From positions 53,010,001 to 53,074,000 of the forward strand of contig OX485804.1 in the NCBI GenBank assembly GCA_950295325.1: DNA of 64,000 bases, written 5' to 3'. Below are positions 12,076 to 23,800 of this stretch, piece after piece. This DNA comes from Polytrichum commune (taxonomy: Eukaryota; Streptophyta; Polytrichopsida; Polytrichales; Polytrichaceae). A model generated the notes under the pieces. It saw only the letters and a list, made by a program, of their open reading frames with translations, searched no databases and was not told the DNA's origin. A program made the position numbers and the translations under genes. Each line of letters opens with the position of its first letter. The first letter of the stretch is position 1.

Positions 12076-12740
12076 CCCTCAAAGCAATCCCCCGCCAACC
12101 TTCCGCAATAAGGAAAAAACTCAAACTCCTGAGCAGACCTCAATCAATTTCTTTGTGACTCCGACCATCGCCTGTTGTGGTTGTTGCACCACCAAAAACC
12201 CAAAATCCCAAACACACGAAACTATACCCCGGCCACCATAGCCAATCCAATTGCCGTCTCAATTCCTGCTAATTCTCCAATTCCTGCAATTCCACGCAGC
12301 CTTATCCTTTACCACAGGCCGAATGTGGGAGAGAAGCCGAGTCCGAGGAGGGCCTGTGCGGAACGGATCGGTCACCAATCCAGCACCCGCTGAGCTCCAA
12401 TTGTTAGGAGAGATGATGAAGGGGGGCGGGGGATGAAGGTTCGGTTCATCCGCTGCCAACGCCACGGATTGAGAGTGAGCTTTGCGAATGATTTGGGTTT
12501 GGATTTGGATTCGGGTTTTGTTTGGTGTGGAAAGTGGAGGTGAGTGGGGTGCGAGAGTGTGACGATGCGAGAAGGAGCGAGTGGTGGGGCTGCTGCCAGG
12601 CGGATTCCGCATCGCGGGAGAGAGGAGGAATGTCGGCCTCTAGTTTCATTGGAATCGGCCATAGCCAGCGCCACCATTCACCATTCCACTTGGAATCCAC
12701 TAAGGCAGATGGGTCAGCGAAGTGGATCCACTACGGGTGA
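12076..12740 (-). promoter_or_regulatory. HCF173 leader and promoter region
   Basis: This GC-richer stretch lies directly upstream of the HCF173 start codon. Several overlapping frames on both strands are open, as expected in such composition, but none is recognisable. It should contain the 5' UTR and core promoter. No TATA box or transcription start could be assigned. The region stops at the end of an inverted-repeat element (12,741), so usable promoter DNA may be only about 660 bp unless the element contributes. Confidence 0.5.
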
Positions 12741-13478
12741 GTAGGCCGCTCGCCCACCAGATTCTAGTGTGCGTGACGACAAACCCACCCAAATGCAGCC
12801 AGAATCTGGTGGGGTGGGGTTCGTATGTGCCAACTACACTAAATATGATATTTAGAGTCATATGGCATTTACTGTCATTATGGCTATCAAATGATACTTC
12901 TTATGAACAAGTGAACAAACAATGTCATAAATGATGGATGAATTCATCCATCGGCCAAAACCCTACCTTCTCTTGTCAGCAACTTAGTGATGAAATATTG
13001 TCATGGATGGTCGAAATTTGGATGGAATATCACTTGGTAAGTGGCAGTAATTGCAACACTGTAAATCTATAATCCCCTAGAAAATTTACAAAGGAACGAC
13101 AAATACTGTTAGGTTATGATTTAGTGTTGGTGACACTATATTGCGTTTTACAATTAGTATTGAGCAAGACAATCATAATTGGTGACACTAAATAGCTTAG
13201 TGTAGATATTCCTATCTTCTCGCATGTGGGACAATCCACTAATCTCCTCCAGGTTAAAACCTCTTATTCTTTTCAAAACCAATCTTCAATCCGTCGATGA
13301 ATGACACTTGCATATTAAAGATTCTTTAGTGAACCCATGAAAGTCTAGCAGCCCATGTCCACAGTCCTTCACATTTTAGCGGACCGTCATAATGTGCTTG
13401 GATGGCAGCTTGTGTTTAACTACATGAGAACATCTCCAATCCACTATTTTCTAGAATCTAGTGGGCGAGCGGCCTAAA
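12741..13478. mobile_element. MITE-like element C, copy 1, with a nested insertion
   Basis: The termini are inverted repeats flanked by TA: TAGGCCGCTCGCCCACCAG followed by ATTCTAG on the left, and CTAGAATCTAGTGGGCGAGC followed by GGCCTA on the right. Read in reverse, it matches the element at 49,581-49,949 block by block: ATTCTAG, ATGTAG-TAA-CACAAGC, GCTGCTAGACTT, GATTGGTTTT, GAGGTTTTAAC, GTTGGCACATA, GCATTTGGG-GGGTTTGTC. The length difference is explained by a nested 366-bp insert at 12,837-13,202. There is no coding sequence. It sits at the upstream edge of the HCF173 promoter. Confidence 0.8.
12837..13202. mobile_element. 366-bp element nested in element C
   Basis: Comparison with the shorter copy at 49.6 kb defines this insert. 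Its ends are CACTAAATATGATATTTAG on the left and GGTGACACTAAATAGCTTAG then TG on the right, with short CACTAA/TTAGTG terminal inverted repeats. A related string, GTGACACTAAATACAATATT, occurs near 14,772. The ends resemble CACTA-type termini, but no clean 3-bp duplication was seen, so the class is uncertain. Confidence 0.5.
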
Positions 13479-13504
13479 TGAAAATTAATGGGTTGGCTAA
13501 GTGG

Positions 13505-13802
13505 ATCCACTAAGTTGCTTCTTCCAACTAGCATACTTCTCCTAGGATATGAAACACGCAATCGGTTCAAGATGGTTAGCAAATCCAAATCAAGGATGTA
13601 GCTCTTTCCTCAAAAATTTCAAAGCTCATATGAATATCCCACATTATTGCCAAAGTGGAGATTCTCATGCTCATTAAATGGTCATATGGACCCTTCCACT
13701 TATGTTGATTGTGTGAACTTAAAATGGTTATCATATTTGAAGTCCAATGTCTTTTAAGCACATGTCTGATTGGTATCCATTCTTGGAGGCACACCAAAGA
13801 AT
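13505..13802 (+). repeat. dispersed repeat A, copy 3
   Basis: This copy follows element C and shares the ordered blocks described for 9060-9385. Additional matching sequence is ATGGTTAGCAAATCCAAATC, which is also found at 18,239-18,258. Confidence 0.75.
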
Positions 13803-16800
13803 ATAGGTGTATAGTTACGATGAGTAACCAAATTAGGCATGTCTACCATACCCAACTAACCTAATTTTGCCTTGTCTCAATTCATATTACAAGGTTTTGG
13901 GGGAAGTGTTATTACATGTTAGAATAGTACCCCCGAAACAACATGTTCCCCACAATAAGATGAATCCCTAATGTGAGATGTGAATGGTATTTCGCCAAGG
14001 CAACACCAAACTTTTCAGTTCAAAACTCCCTCTTTTATACGACTATGACACTCGATAATGCGACATTTGGAATCTCCATTTTGTCATATTAAAGAGGTAG
14101 TTAATGCTAACATTTCTTTCATCTATGTTATGTACATCTAAAATACATCCATTTTCACTTGGGAACTACTTGGGAACTTCACTTATCATTGGGAACTTAA
14201 TGAGAACTAGGGTTACTAGTGTAGAATGGACATGGTTAGGGTTAGAGTGGCCTCCTGCCTAGTATGTTGCCTTGTATACGGGTGATATAGTATCACCAAC
14301 ATCTTGATGCTAAACGTCATGCATCATTTTTTATCCAGTTTCTTAATAAAGAACTCTTTATATTTTGGTGTTAATGAAATTATTAGTTTTTAAAAGTTAG
14401 TAGGGAATTTAGGTAAGATGACAGTTGCTAACTTGGGTAGGCAACACGAGAGATCTTTAGACTCCTATTTCAAGAGTTCTTGAGAATATTTTTGTTTGTT
14501 TGGAGTTAAAAACTATTATTTCATACCGTCTATATTGCTTAAACTCGTTGTACATATTTTTAAGCTCATATTACTTATGTTTTTGTATCCCCTCAATAAT
14601 ACGACAACTTTACACCGTTTTTCATATTAATGAGAAGACGACACCTCGATAATATGACTTTTTGTGTTTTCCAAACGTGTCATACTAAAGAGGGAGAACA
14701 GTAGAACATCAACATCTTTACTTTGTAAAAGATAGCAAAAGGATTCAACATTGTAGAACTCCAAAGAGTAAGTGACACTAAATACAATATTTAGGGTAGT
14801 GTTGTAGTTGTGTTGGAGGGGGATGAATACTAAGAGTGGGCTATATGGAAGTGTTATTTAGGGTTTGGATGATATGGGGGGTGCATGGTTTGGTGTTGGT
14901 TCATAGGGAGGATTCGTTTAGTTTTTTTGTTTGTTAGAGATTGGTGATTTATATTTGTCCACAACCCGTAGAATTCCATGGGGAGTTTTTGCACAAGGGG
15001 GCTTTAGTTGTTGGACTAGGTTGTTTATTATGCTTTTTGAGTATTGTTCCCATAGCCATATGCATCTTTCCATCTTGACAGTGATAATATATTTTCCATA
15101 TTGTTACAAATATGGACTAGCACGGGGTGAAATTGGAGCGTGTATAGTGGCTATGGTGTCTCTATTAGGGTTGCACTCTTGTGTTTGTAGTGTTAGTTGA
15201 GGTATGCCAATGGGAGGGCCAATGTCCCTTTGGTCCATGAATTGGGGGTTGAGGAATTGTTGGAGTATGTGTATTGTGTGTTTTCATGGTTGTTTTCCAT
15301 ATAGGTATTTTTGTAGGAGTGAGATGTTATGGTCATATGTGAGGTTGTCAGGCTTGAAGAAGTCATTAATTAGAACTCACTTATTGGTGGAAGGTTAGTT
15401 GTGGGTCTATTTGCACTGGAAGTGTTAGGTGTGTGAGTAGGTCCTTCATCTAGTCTTTCTTAATACATGTCGAGTTGTTGATTGTTTCTATAATGGGTGA
15501 TTTATTGGTTGCTAGAATTGTTTTTTGGGGTCCCCATGGGGTGTGATGTGTGGTGGCAGTTGCAGAGAGGTGAAAAATGTATGTTTGGGGGGGGGGGTAT
15601 GTGGATATTATTTGTAGGGTTGTTTTAGTTAGTCTTACGGGTTTTTGCTAGAATTGGGTTTGGAATTCATTGATGGTAATATATGGCAAATCCGTCATTA
15701 ATTTTTGAGTTGTTAAAGGGATGTGATCCTTATAGTTTAAGAGTTTTTCCATGGATTTGGGTGTTTGGAGTTTATGTATGTTTGGAAGGGTGTAGTAGTG
15801 TGGACTAGAGTACCATGAGGTTTGAAAGGGGGAGGGTGCCATTTCGGGGGAGGTTAGAGTTTATGGATATTGTGTGTATTTTGTATTGGACCACACTCTT
15901 CAATCAGTCCATTCTCGAGGGACTTTGGGAATAACTTTGATAGGTATGTACAAACAAACCGAAAGTTTGCAAACCAAAATTTAGATTCATAAACTAAAGG
16001 CACACCCACCTCAATGGCAAGAGCCAAATGCTCACTCACAACATTATAGTTTTGAGGTGCAAAATGCAAAGCAACTAATTCACCAACCACAAAGTCGATA
16101 GAGAGAGAGTTTTATGTCCCTTTGGGGGAGTTTTCTATTAATATCTCATTCAAGACTTCAAGTATACAATGTTAGAGTCTAACTATAAAAGTTGATAGAA
16201 ATTGCCATAACCTTATCCATGATATTACTCAATTGATGAGTTATGTTTAACTACTCTAACTTCAGATTTAGTTTGAAGCACTAGGATACCGGAGGCTTTA
16301 TTCTCGAATCTATTGTGGGGCCCATGAACACAACTCATTAACTGAGTAATGTTATGTCTCTTGAAGGAACTGAAAATTAAACCCCTATTGAACTCAGCCA
16401 GAGAGCCAACTAAATAAGTCTATAGAGCAAACATACCCAATTCCAATCCCCCCCCCTCCATCTTAATGGATAGAAACCCCTAAAGTCGGGAAGGTTCACA
16501 CATGTAGCTTTCATTTTCTAATATGATGAAAAAAGTCATGAAGAATCACACATGTAGCCGTCACATTTGGCGTGATGAAAAAAGTAAGTTAAAAGGGCAC
16601 AAATTTGGGTTCCTTGAAAAGGACATTCATTGTACTCAAGTTTCGGTCTCCCAATTATCAAAACAAGTCAACCTATGTTGTGAATATGGGTTGGGAGAGA
16701 ATCTTGCTTTCAAAAATTACAATGATTTCAAAATAATTGTGATTTTTTTGTTAACAATTTCAATAGCAATTTCCAAACCTGTGAAAGATCACCCAACATC

Positions 16801-16911
16801 ACACTTGTACTACACTTACACAAAAATGCTTAACTTGACGGAAATAGGTTTTTCTACTCTAGACTTTGCTTTGACATGTCAATTGATAATCAACCAACAA
16901 TTCAACTACAT
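13803..16911. other. intergenic DNA with a strong strand skew at 14.8-15.85 kb
   Basis: No gene is supported. From about 14,800 to 15,850 the plus strand is G- and T-rich and very poor in C, a local compositional asymmetry. Minus-strand frames here (15,648-15,842 and 15,854-16,090) read like fragments but match nothing I recognise. There is a G10 run near 15,588. Confidence 0.5.
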
Positions 16912-17279
16912 ATACTTAAGGGGATTGCTATTTCCACACCTTTTTTGGCTAGATTCACACCTTTTTGCCGGTTCGGTTGCCGTGTCACTGAGGCGCTATA
17001 TATGAGATTCTTCATGGTGCATCCGGACTGTTGATCCACCAAGGCCCATCCAAGAGCCTCAATGATCCTAGGTGGCGGTGGGGTGGGGGTGGTGCTTGCC
17101 ACCAAGGTGGGGTGGGGCCGTAGGCCTCATGTCTTTTTGGGAGAGGCCGGATTTAGGGTGGTGTCGGGCCTAGTGGCTAGGCGGGCCCAATGGCTAGGCC
17201 TACTTATTATATAACTAGTTGGTTACCCTTACTCTACTTACTAAATAACTAGTTGGTTAGGGCAAGGCCACTCACCCTG

Positions 17280-17335
17280 CATCCGCATCTGCATCTGCAC
17301 TTTTACATCCGCGATGCAGATGCGGATGTAGGGAA
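17280..17335. repeat. short hairpin of hexamer-like units
   Basis: CATCCGCATCTGCATCTGC is followed 15-20 bp later by its near reverse complement GATGCAGATGCGGATGTAG. A related pair, CTGCATCTGCATCCTGG and CGGATGCAGATGCAGATCC, lies at about 17,972-18,031. Both are inside the fold-back element. Confidence 0.6.
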
Positions 17336-17474
17336 GTGCCCCACTCAACCTGGCAAAACTGCATTCTGGATGAAGAAATTTGGGGGAGGTGCAGAACTCC
17401 CTGCATTTCCTCGATTTATGCAGGGAGCCTGCTATTAACTAAAGACAAACAAGTTCTTTGATGTTTAGGGTTTA

Positions 17475-17915
17475 ATTGGTGCAGGATTCACCGGAAAGTT
17501 TAACTGGAAAGTTTAACCGGATAGTTTCACCGGAGAGTTTCACCGGCTGAGGAGAGTTTCACTAGCTTGACACAGTAATTTCTTCTGCCACAATGATACT
17601 TACAGATGAGCAATGATACTTAAAGATGAGAAAATTCGAAATAAAACTGATACTTAGAAATAATTGGTGTTGGGTTCACCGGAGATCATTACCTTCAGGT
17701 TTCACCAGAGAGTTTCACCGGCTGAGGAGAGCTTCACTAGCTTGACACCGTAATTTCTTCTGCCACAATGATACTTAAAGATGAGCAAATTAGAAATGAA
17801 ACTGACACTTAGAAATAATTGGTGCAGGTTTCACCGGAGAGTTTAACCTGCAGGTTTCACCGGGGAGTTTCACCGGCTGAGCAGAGTTTCACTAGCTTGA
17901 CACCGTAATTTCTAG
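17475..17915 (+). repeat. three-unit tandem repeat inside the fold-back element
   Basis: Units of about 150-170 bp share GAGTTTCACCGGCTGAGGAG, AGTTTCACTAGCTTGACAC, CGTAATTTCTTCTGCCACAA, TGATACTTAAAGATGAG and AGAAATAATTGGTG. They start near 17,474, 17,660 and 17,815. CACCGGA-type strings also recur at finer scale. There is no coding capacity. Confidence 0.75.
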
Positions 17916-18054
17916 AAGAAATCCAAAAGTTAACACTAACACTGTGCAGGATGAGTGGGAGTTCTCCCTGGGTCTGCATCTGCATCCTGGAGGGAGGCCA
18001 CTTTTCAATCCCGGATGCAGATGCAGATCCAGGAATGACTGGCCTTGCTCTTAG

Positions 18055-18640
18055 CCTTACTCTACTTACTAAATGACTAGTTGGTTACCCTTACTCTACT
18101 TACTAAATAACTAGTTCGTTAGCCTTACTCTACTTACTAAATAACTAGTTGGTTAGCCTTACTCTACTTACTAAATGACTAGTTCGTTAGCCTTACTCTA
18201 CTTATGGCATGATATGAAACAAGTAGGTTAGTACGAGATGGTTAGCAAATCCAAATCAAAATTTAGGAGCTCATATGAATATCTTAGTCATTATCAAAGT
18301 GAAGATTATGGTGTCAATAATGATCATATAGGTGTCCATACCTAACTTCAAGACTTGTACATATACCACTCAAATATACATGTCCAATTAAGAAGAGTGA
18401 CCATAAGTAGAGTAAGGCTAACCAACTAGTTATTTAGTAAATAGAGTAAGGGTAACCAACTAGTTATGTAGTAAGTAGAGTAAGGGTAACCAACTAGTCA
18501 TTTAGTAAGTAGAGTAAGGGTAACCAACTAGTTATTTAGTAAGTAGAGTAAGGGTAACCAACTAGTCATTTAGTAAGTAGAGTAAGGCTAACCAACTAGT
18601 TATTTAGTAAGTAGAGTAAGGGTAACCAACTAGTTATATA
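18055..18640. repeat. 35-bp minisatellite in two opposed blocks
   Basis: The unit is TTACTCTACTTACTAAATGA then CTAGTTGGTTAGCC. It is repeated directly about four or five times at 18,056-18,205. The reverse complement (GTAAGTAGAGTAAGGGTAAC then CAACTAGTTATTTA) is repeated about seven times at 18,402-18,640. Single related units also occur at 17,222-17,260. The blocks adjoin the inner ends of the terminal inverted repeats, so the minisatellite appears to have grown out of the fold-back arms. Confidence 0.85.
18208..18350 (+). repeat. dispersed repeat A, copy 4, inside the fold-back element
   Basis: GATGGTTAGCAAATCCAAAT, GCTCATATGAATATCTTAG and TCAAAGTGAAGATTATGGTG match repeat A at 13.58 kb and 9.2 kb. 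It lies between the two opposed minisatellite blocks. Confidence 0.65.
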
Positions 18641-18905
18641 ATAAGTAGGCCTAGCCAATGGGCCCGACACCACCCTAAATCCGGCCTCCCCAAAAAAGAC
18701 ATGAGGCCCACGGCCCCACCCCGCCTTGGTGGCAAGCACCACCTCCGCCCCCCACCCCACCGCCACCTAGGATCATTGAGGCCCTTGGATGGGCCTTGGT
18801 GGATCAACGGTCCGGATGCACCATGAAGAATCTCATATATAGCGCCTCAGTGACACGGCAACCGAACCGGCAAAAAGGTGTGGAAATAGCAATCCCCATA
18901 CTTAA

Positions 18906-20841
18906 AAGCCTGTGACTTTCTGAATAATCTCAAGAGCTAGGGAACTCATGAAGTGTTCTACCTAATTGCTTCCAGATAACCTCACTCACTACCAACATCT
19001 GAGTCCTCAACAATCACCATGTGTCACTGGAAGATATATGCAAATCTACTCGGGGGGGGGGGGGGGTAGATCTGTACATTTCCAATGACACGACCTACAA
19101 TGTATATTCTTATTGTGATTACCAGCAGTCATTTTATCCTTCCAGAGAGAAAGTGGATCCCATGAGTGATGCATTCTCTTCTGGAATGAGAAACAGGAGG
19201 CAATGGTGATACAGCCATCATTTTGCAATTGAAATCTGACCAAGTTTGACAAAGGTGTAGTGAGTTGCAAGGCTTATTAACAACAAATTTGGTCAAGTTG
19301 GTGGAAGTGGCAAGCGATCGCAAAATACAGTTTACCTCAAAATGAAGATCATGAGTATCCATATACATATATATATATATATAAAAATATGAAATCCTCG
19401 ATATAGAAACCCAAATGGTTTTACAAAAAAAGACTTTAGCAGACCAACACTGGTCTCAACCTTACGCCCCAACACCGATTTGGGGATTGACCCTGTATAT
19501 ATGTGAACACATTGTGCCAAGGTCTTAGTTCAATCCTTGCTCAATGACCTTTGAACACTCTACCCTAGAACCAACACTAGCAATCATATCCTCACTTACT
19601 CCTACCAACACGCAAAGCACAACACACATTCAATGCAATTATTGCAGACACTGCAAATTCTGAAGAGATTGCTTCCAAAATGATTTTGTGGAGATCTATA
19701 AAGCTACAAGTTCTAACATATTACAAAGTGCATCTTCAATTTGATGCATCTAGGGGTTATGAATTTCCAACACAGAGATTTTGTACAACGTAGGATCAAG
19801 TTAAGTAGTTTCTTCAGGTTACTTATGTATCAATACATCTGGCCCTTAATTTTTCCCAAACCAACAACTGTCCCCTGTCCCATCTCTGCTCTGGAGTCCT
19901 CTGCATGATACAGAGTCCACAAAGTGATTGATAACGAATGATTTAATGGTTAGTAAATCACTGGCACGTATTCACGTTGCTCAAAAGACCGGCCAAGCCT
20001 GATGATGCAGGAGAGAAAGGACATTAGACCTTGTTGCCCTGCTTCTCCAAACTGCCAACATGATGCTTGAATTGAAAAAGAGAAACAAATGGTGTCACTA
20101 CAAAGACGTTTCAACTAATAGCAGTTCTGCAATGTACAAAATTTGTTGGCATTGTGATTCGCACTATTACTAGAGGTCATCGAGTACTAAACTACTGAGA
20201 CAAGAGTGCAAGAACTAGCCACTTTGAACACCCAGGGTAAACTCCTAATCAGGGTGCATTGGTTGACCCTCGCATTGAGAGCCATGTGTAGATTACCCCA
20301 CACAAACTAATCCAGGTGCAATAGTGAGCCGAAGAACTTACAAAGCTGAAACAAATGCCATTATCCTTGTGTGACATGAGTGGCCAAATCACTGCCATCA
20401 GTGCATGATTGGAGAGACCTCCATACTCCTCCACTTTCATAGTAGCTGGACATATCCATCATAATAGGCATGAATCTGCAGCCATAGTGGCAAAAGCTTA
20501 GTAACTGCAAGTTCAATGCTATCCAAACACCTATTTTGAGCTCCAATGGGTTAAGTCTCCATATCCCATCTGCCCACTGTCAATTACCACATTTCTAGTA
20601 GTTTGCCACGCACTAGTTTAGTCCTTAGCAGCAAAGTTACATAGTGAAGTGTGGAAGAAGCTTTTAAAAATTCCAAACAACCAAATTCATCATGACTCAT
20701 ATACAAGATTAGATGCTTACCAAGTAGAAGTACAAGAATGTTGCCTTATTGATAAAACAAGCTGGCTCCCCTGCATAAGTGGTCAGTAGCTCCTCAAGAG
20801 CCAATATAGATTCAAGCAGTCAGCTCTCACATGCCTCCACC
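18906..20841. other. intergenic region downstream of the 20.8-24.7 kb gene
   Basis: No gene is supported. It includes a G14 run near 19,053 and a short AT microsatellite near 19,365. The part next to 20,841 is probably 3' UTR of the minus-strand gene; its poly(A) site was not identified. Confidence 0.45.
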
Positions 20842-23800
20842 TCACGTACCATTTGTTGGTTGCCCTTCCTCTACAATCACTCTGACCTCAGGTTGCAATA
20901 ATATACCCCCCTGGAAGCCAGACTCGTTCCCTTCCACTTGACCTCCTCCTGCAATTGCGGGCCACACTGCTACTCTCGTTCCAATTCTTTGAGGTGGCAA
21001 GGGAACAGTTTTCCTACTTGCAGCACCTACAAGTGCCAGAGCAGCTGCGCTAGGTAAAGAGTAAAATCCAGGACAAAACAGGCTAGAATCCTGAAAGTTG
21101 CCCCTGTAGCTGGCTCCCAAGCTAGAATCCCCAATCTCTAGATCTTGAGGTCTGCACTGTGCTCGAAATGCTGGCCCTGTATGATTGAAGAACTCGCCTT
21201 GTACAGTGCTATCCTGACCAAGCTTGCGATTTTTAGCATGTGTTGGGGCCTGTTCACTGGAAAATCTACCAGCAAATACATTGTGAGTTGAAGTTGGAAG
21301 AGCCTTCGGTCTTGGAGAAGACATCCACCTTTGAAGCCAAGCCTGAGTTTGCGGTGGTGCTTGAGATGTGTCTCGTTTTGAGACATAATTAGGATCTACA
21401 CAAGAATTCTCTGGATTTTGAGCATGTGTTCCATATATCCTGGTACCTGCATCGTGACTACGTTTCCTGGAAGATCTTCCTGGTCTATCTCCTGGCGCAT
21501 CAGTCCACATCTGACAAGTGTCACATCTAATCTCCCCTTGATTCATACCTCGACCTAAAATTTCAGCTGCTCCTTCACCTGGAAGAGCCCCTGATCTATG
21601 CTCCATATGATCATGACCACCATCACCCCTCACTGGTTCTTGAGTAGAAGCTATAATCTCTCTTTCTCTCTCCTTACAATCAGGATCTTCTGTGGCCGTC
21701 TCCTTTCCACCTTTCACCCTACTACTAGAAGGAGCACAATTCTTGAACCTCCCCTGTGCTGAACTCCTCATGATCTGCTGCTTTCCAGGAAACATGGATG
21801 TTCTTGCTATAACAGATACGTGATTTTGTCCAGAAGATGATGGTGGCAAGGAAATAAGTTGATGACCATGAGGAACATGACCACTTGCCATAGGTGTGCT
21901 TGAGGCACTGCTGGCCTCACAAAAGGAGGGAGCATAGAGTCTTGAATTTTGTGGAGGGCATTCTTGGACTTTAAGATGCTGCTCCTGCAACCATGAAGCA
22001 AAGACAGAAACAGCATAAGAAAATCATATCTGTAAACAATAACGAATATAAATGAGCACCTTGTGCAAGTGACCAATCACTGACTTATAAATAACCGAAC
22101 ACATTTTAGAGAGCAAAACAACTCTGATAAAAGCCCTGAAAGTCGCCTGATATAATTATCTACGCTAAAACTCAACAAAGTCTTCATCACAATAGGGACA
22201 TGACCAAGTCACCATGATGAGCAGATCCAAATAGCAGCTGATTGCGCCTTCAGAAAGGTCCAATATCAAGGAATAAGTACACACATATCCACAATCCACT
22301 TCCCACTACACATACACTATACTAATCCCCCAATACATCGAGAAATTTATTATCATCGGTTAGTACACATTAGGTAATTACCTGCAAAGTACGATCAACC
22401 TTCGAAGGTTTCGTCGAGTTATGATTCTTACTACTTGGCTCTTGTTCCAATTCTATATCACCTGCTTCATCATGAAGGCTTGGTCTCCTGCTGCTTAACT
22501 CAATTGCCGATGTGTTGACTGTCTTGCAAGGAGTTTCTGCTTGTTGGTATCCTCCTCCATAAAAACCCGGTACAGGAATCTGTAAGGGTACTGCAGTTTG
22601 TGTGACCCTCTCTGGTACCAAAGAGCTGGTATGAACAGATGATATGTGTTTATTAGCAATTATATGATTGCTAGTCGAGCCTTGCTGGTCAGAAACTAGA
22701 TGGGCGTTTACTTCAAACCCGAAAAAAGTTTTAGTCCCAAGATGCTCTCGCCTTGTGTCTATGGCATTTCGGTCATCTACATCCATAAGATCAGCGGCAA
22801 CACTTTGTGGCTTTGATGGAGATGCAGAAGGTTTATGCTGCTCTTTAGCAGTTATAAGAGGAGCACAGGTAGGTGCCATGAATGAGGACCTTGACATGGA
22901 CTTTGCTGCATCAAGTAGTTTTAGAGTATCACTCCTGCTGGAAGAACTCACAGGATCAGGTGATGGCTTATATGGAGCAAAAATAGTAGCATCGAACTTA
23001 CCCTTTGGTATACTTCCATCAACTTCTTCATCATTATTTTCCACGTAGCCATGTGAAGGAAACAAAGGAGTCAACAGAGACTCCCCTGATACAGGAGGAT
23101 CAACCTTAGTCTTCCCTCCACATGCTAATCTTCGCGGTTCTTTATTATGCTTAAAAGGAGCAAACAATGATAAGGGCGGAAGAGAAGATGAGCTTAGGAG
23201 GCCATTGTCAATCACTTTTTTATCACTGCAATGGACTTGAAATCCAGAATTCTTCTGTAAATCCACGTGCTTATTCAACTCTTCTTCCTGTCCACCTGAT
23301 CGTTGACCATCTCCTGACCCTGGATAATCCACCTCAGGTGATATTCTAGCTCCAGGTAGTGCCAATGGCCTTTGATCTGTGGCAACTGAACCACTGCCAG
23401 GACCAAAAGCACCCAGAACAGGTTGTTGTTTTCTCCTGATAGTTTCTCTTAATCCTGGTCGGTGATTTTTAATCAAAGACGAGTCCTCAGTTGCGCTTTC
23501 TATGGGATGTTGCAAAGGGGACCTGTGTGAAAGAGCTGAAGAAATTTGCAACATCTTATTGCCCTCATGCTTCTGGTCCCTAGAATGAACATTATCCTTT
23601 ACCAGGGGTTGCAAGTCACATGGAGGAGACCTATTCACTTCTCCCGGCATACTTGGCTCTGACGTTCCTGCGGCAGCTGTATTCTCACCTTGGCCTGCAC
23701 GCCTGGAAACCTTTATCATGGAAGAACCTTCGTTGGGTTCCCAGACCATCATGTTGGGGATTGACTGGGGAGCCGGCAGCCATGACTGACCAGATGGTAG

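Larger units (their letters stand above)
16912..18905. mobile_element. fold-back DNA transposon with 8-bp target-site duplication
   Basis: The element spans 16,920-18,897 and is flanked on both sides by ATACTTAA (16,912-16,919 and 18,898-18,905). It begins GGGGATTGCTATTTCCACAC and ends with the reverse complement. The terminal inverted repeats are about 310-340 bp (left 16,920-17,260, right 18,588-18,897). Both arms include CACCTTTTTGCCGGTTCGGT, GCGCTATATATGAGATTC, CCTAGGTGGCGGTGGGG and GGGCCCA-TGGCTAGGCCTAC. The left arm carries a partial duplication near its tip. No transposase was found, so this is a non-autonomous element. Long terminal inverted repeats suggest a Mutator-like or fold-back type, while the 8-bp duplication is usual for hAT; the superfamily is left open. 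Intact duplications and similar arms suggest a fairly recent insertion. Confidence 0.9.

Noticed and set aside
11738-12241. 167-codon plus-strand frame
   Set aside because: It is antisense to HCF173 exon 1 and the intron 1 repeat. The HCF173 reading on the other strand is far better supported.
22668-23048. 126-codon plus-strand frame
   Set aside because: It is antisense to the long 773-codon exon and appears to be a shadow of its codon composition.
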